A stretch of 5,332 nt of DNA from Methanobacteriota archaeon (GTDB lineage: Archaea; Altiarchaeota; Altiarchaeia; IMC4; QMZM01): the NCBI GenBank assembly GCA_021731385.1, contig JAKFXM010000055.1, positions 1 to 5,332 of the forward strand, read 5' to 3'. Positions 5,250 through 5,332 of this stretch are shown here, one piece after another (positions within the stretch are counted from its first letter, which is position 1; each line of letters opens with the position of its first letter). The notes under the pieces were generated by a model. That model saw only the letters and a list, made by a program, of their open reading frames with translations. It made no database searches and was not told the origin of the DNA. The position numbers and the translations under genes are program-made.

Positions 5250-5332
5250 ATGAAACCTAAAAAAATAGATCTTGAGGAATTTGATAAACTTTCTATAAAG
5301 GAACAAATAAAAATCTTGGGTTTTGGTAAACC
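5250..5332 (+). CDS. Micro-protein copy B, 5' part only
   Basis: Twenty-seven codons are visible before the window ends, beginning MKPKKIDLEEFDKLSIKEQ. It is a paralogue of the 56-residue ORF at 1270: 13 of the first 14 residues and 18 of the first 24 are identical, then similarity falls after the LG at residues 23-24. Function is unknown. Copy B may be longer than copy A, since its end is not seen. It is divergent from the PLD-like gene, just as copy A is divergent from leuD. Confidence 0.65.
   Translation, partial: MKPKKIDLEEFDKLSIKEQIKILGFGK

Noticed and set aside
1..5332. tRNA, rRNA, CRISPR array or insertion sequence
   Set aside because: No cloverleaf or conserved rRNA segments, no regularly spaced short repeats, and no transposase motifs or terminal inverted repeats were seen on reading both strands.

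Overview
The window is AT-rich (about one third G+C by eye) and is best read as archaeal chromosome. The evidence is TATA-type boxes instead of -35/-10 promoters, very short or absent 5' leaders, a GGTG Shine-Dalgarno site matching the archaeal 16S tail, two PIN-domain ribonuclease genes, an archaeal-size LeuD, and small PspC, DUF2085 and zinc-ribbon membrane proteins. Gene density and AT content would fit an uncultivated DPANN-like or euryarchaeal lineage, but I cannot place it further. Coding runs almost wall to wall and no gene-free stretch exceeds 150 bases.

Layout. (1) Positions 1-1229, minus strand: a two-gene operon, leuD (isopropylmalate isomerase small subunit) then thiD (HMP/HMP-P kinase, running off the left edge), joined by a TAATG stop/start. 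(2) 1270-1440, plus strand: a 56-residue micro-ORF, divergent from leuD across 40 bases. (3) 1433-2790, minus strand: a four-gene membrane-themed operon reading zinc-ribbon/TM protein, DUF2085 protein, PspC-domain protein, PIN-domain protein. The PIN gene is split by a -1 frameshift. (4) 2838-4118, plus strand: a 426-residue secreted and membrane-anchored protein. It has a cysteine-containing N-terminal region, two tandem 81-residue helical repeats, a TM segment and a cytoplasmic C-terminal zinc ribbon of the same spacing as the divergent small protein. (5) 4130-5102, minus strand: a toxin-antitoxin-like pair, a PLD-fold protein lacking an intact HKD motif followed by an overlapping PIN-domain ribonuclease. 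(6) 5250 to the right edge: the 5' end of a second copy of the micro-ORF, with the same promoter architecture.

How it fits together. leuD-thiD is ordinary biosynthesis (leucine, thiamine). The 4 kb between the two micro-ORF copies holds only accessory-type genes: two PIN nucleases, a non-standard antitoxin candidate and a membrane/zinc-ribbon set. The most interesting signals are the paralogous micro-ORF pair, which changes mostly at silent sites over its first 14 codons and carries its promoter with it; the PLD-like/PIN overlapping pair; and the divergent zinc-ribbon membrane proteins that may act together on the cytoplasmic face of the membrane. No RNA gene, CRISPR array, insertion sequence or convincing terminator was seen.
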